The position numbers were made by a program, and so were the translations under genes. The notes under the pieces were generated by a model. It was not told the DNA's origin. It saw only the letters and a program-made list of their open reading frames with translations, and did not search any database. DNA of 22,774 nucleotides from a virus, in IMG/VR virus record IMGVR_UViG_3300006990_000179, positions 1 through 22,774 of that record. The stretch is one strand, 5' to 3'. Numbering within the stretch: the stretch's first letter is position 1; each line of letters begins with the position of its first letter. Below are positions 22,501-22,774 of this stretch, piece after piece.

Positions 22501-22602
22501 ATCTGAGCGAAGTCCAGCTGCGGCCTCTGCTGCAGTAGCGAAGCGTACTAAACCTTCACTTGATGCGGAGGCCTTATCTTTTGCGGATATCAAAATTGCC
22601 AT
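19507..22602 (-). CDS. Long repeat tail fibre / structural protein, 1031 aa
   Basis: ATG 22602 with CGAAAGGAAATAAATA as ribosome site. The N-terminal 100 residues contain LLDGAPEALDTLNELAAAIN (49-68), a very common phage fibre segment. Twelve repeats follow, with their Gly-Leu starts at residues 110, 206, 277, 353, 417, 492, 556, 618, 703, 769, 816 and 879. Each has GL..xG.Y, then SGTN(F/Y)LDSA.(T/S)IVGE and a helix LD.QVKTNE..I. Glycine-rich beta turns alternate with coiled-coil helices, as in trimeric marine phage fibres. Residues 950-1031 are a unique tip (GFGFDFIMYGTSAERCSDIH) with two cysteines in the protein's last 85 residues (947, 1006). Position after another structural gene supports a fibre or whisker role. 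The receptor is unknown. Confidence 0.8.
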   Translation of the reverse strand: MAILISAKDKASASSEGLVRFATAAEAAAGLRSDIAMSPALVKSQLDSLLDGAPEALDTLNELAAAINDDAAFFTTVSADITNLQDQINSLSGGGASNQAEVDRIEAGVGLGSTGLYVSRSGTNFLDSATDIVGEITALDTQLKTTQDDLDTAEASIVVNAASIATNTTNITSNDSDISALDTRVTSLEGTASNQAELDATQASVGLNANGTLGSYANNNFYSASATIKAAVAGVDAQAKDNETDITAQGVRITALESGGSLSALQSEVDANQSSIGLSTAGAYVSRSGTNYLDSASTIVGEIGLLDAQVRTNEQDITAIETQITSIVSEGDTSEAAIVALQSELDATQTGAGLSGAGSYTAPGVSNYLSGASTLKAADSLLDTQIKTNETAIATKAASSVTTALQTEVDAIESGIGLGSDGSYTAIVSANYATSSTLKGAVDQLDVQLKQTQDDLEIAEARSLSNATAITNNDSDIAALNTLQTAQEAAIGLSTAGAYVGRSGSNYLDSASSVVGEATALDAQVKTNETAIATKASSSSVSTLQSEVDTSQASLGLNANGSISYSITPNFFGASSTLKAAVEALDPEIATNAGDILGNANQITAQIALNNTQEAAIGLSTSGTYVSRSGTNFLDSASSIVGEITALDTAVQANVSSLATKATAVQLSALDLRVTNAESGLSSNDTEIQALEDLADTHETNIGLDNDGGYTAISGANYATSGVSIKAAITQLDTQLKTTQDEVDAEETARASGDSANAAAINTVEASVGLAANGSLSISGTNFLNSSSTIVGALSTLDTNQKLLSDIRTNMIASLGLSTTGEKNNYANTNFIDNAEDVIEAIEALDRQVKTNETDISSVSGGSISALQTEVDAIETAAGLASGGTYVAHSGSNFMDAASTMKGAREALDARLKTAVDDLDTAEAAIVSNDTDITALQTRATSLEQRCGGMMRNNVSTQSAIMDNSPIIRGHAGPFAYNLGQSYLDGFGAGGFGFDFIMYGTSAERCSDIHFDVQSNGDAVFTGHTASPADL

Positions 22603-22641
22603 TATTTATTTCCTTTCGGTATGTTTTTAGTTGTTAAGTCT

Positions 22642-22774
22642 TTATTCGTTCTCGTTGATGAAACCGACATAAAGCTCTACGTCAGCAGCTGCAACGCCAC
22701 TAAATTCGAGTTTAAGAGCATCAAAAACTGGGTCGATGTCTTTACGACCAATGATTACTGTATCAGCGCCAGCA
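22642..22774 (-). CDS. C-terminal end of an unknown gene (partial)
   Basis: A frame open to the right edge and ending in TAA at 22642; 43 residues are visible, from AGADTVIIGRKDIDPV through ELYVGFINENE. It precedes the 1031-aa fibre by 39 nt, and no promoter or terminator lies between, so it is probably in the same operon and may be another structural protein. The fragment is too short to name a family. Confidence 0.7.
   Translation of the reverse strand, partial: AGADTVIIGRKDIDPVFDALKLEFSGVAAADVELYVGFINENE

Noticed and set aside
19507-22602. Repeated blocks as a CRISPR array or mobile element
   Set aside because: The repeats are translated continuously in one frame as fibre repeats of uneven length, not as short identical repeats with spacers.

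Overview
The window is the virion-structure region of a tailed phage with a contractile tail (myovirus morphology). Every convincing gene is on the minus strand, so transcription runs from position 22774 down to 1. The sequence is AT-rich, genes are tightly packed (1-nt TAATG and 4-nt ATGA overlaps, AGGAG-type ribosome sites), and there are no tRNAs, insertion sequences, integrase or CRISPR array. The repeat style of the two big fibre genes is, from memory of the families, typical of marine phages (cyanophage/pelagiphage-like fibres). The host cannot be read from this sequence.

Layout in the direction of transcription. (1) The end of an unknown gene (22642-22774) and a 1031-aa repeat fibre (19507-22602), closed by a hairpin terminator. 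(2) An 824-aa fibre (16833-19307) with its own promoter candidates and terminator. (3) A head operon: an 86-aa membrane coiled-coil protein, a 48-aa peptide, an 808-aa portal with extra C-terminal domains, 30-aa and 53-aa peptides, a 147-aa unknown protein, and a prohead protease fused to an acidic scaffold-like tail. (4) A 175-aa coiled-coil protein (probable scaffold) and the 500-aa major capsid protein, then a terminator. (5) Neck and tail: adaptor (333 aa), four-cysteine neck protein (262 aa), tail completion protein (192 aa), sheath (565 aa) and tube (173 aa), then a terminator. (6) Two overlapping tail-assembly chaperone frames that look joined by a +1 (or -2) ribosomal frameshift, the tape measure (667 aa), and the start of a baseplate/hub-like protein running off the left end.

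The genes follow the order of virion assembly: prohead shell and maturation (portal, scaffold, protease, capsid), neck, contractile tail, tape measure, baseplate. No terminase is in the window; the fibre genes lie directly upstream of the portal operon.

The most unusual content is between the genes. Four operon boundaries carry the same 8-mer, ACGACATC, directly after the terminator or inverted-repeat structure and 100-200 nt before the next gene. T4-late-promoter-like TATAAATA/TATAAAAA boxes lie nearer the start codons. Other points are three mutually exclusive inverted-repeat arms between protease and scaffold, a GC-rich multi-hairpin leader before the 86-aa gene, three or four unlisted small ORFs, and an in-frame duplication around a 53-aa gene. 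Functions are assigned from recognisable motifs, gene order and composition only; no database search was possible.
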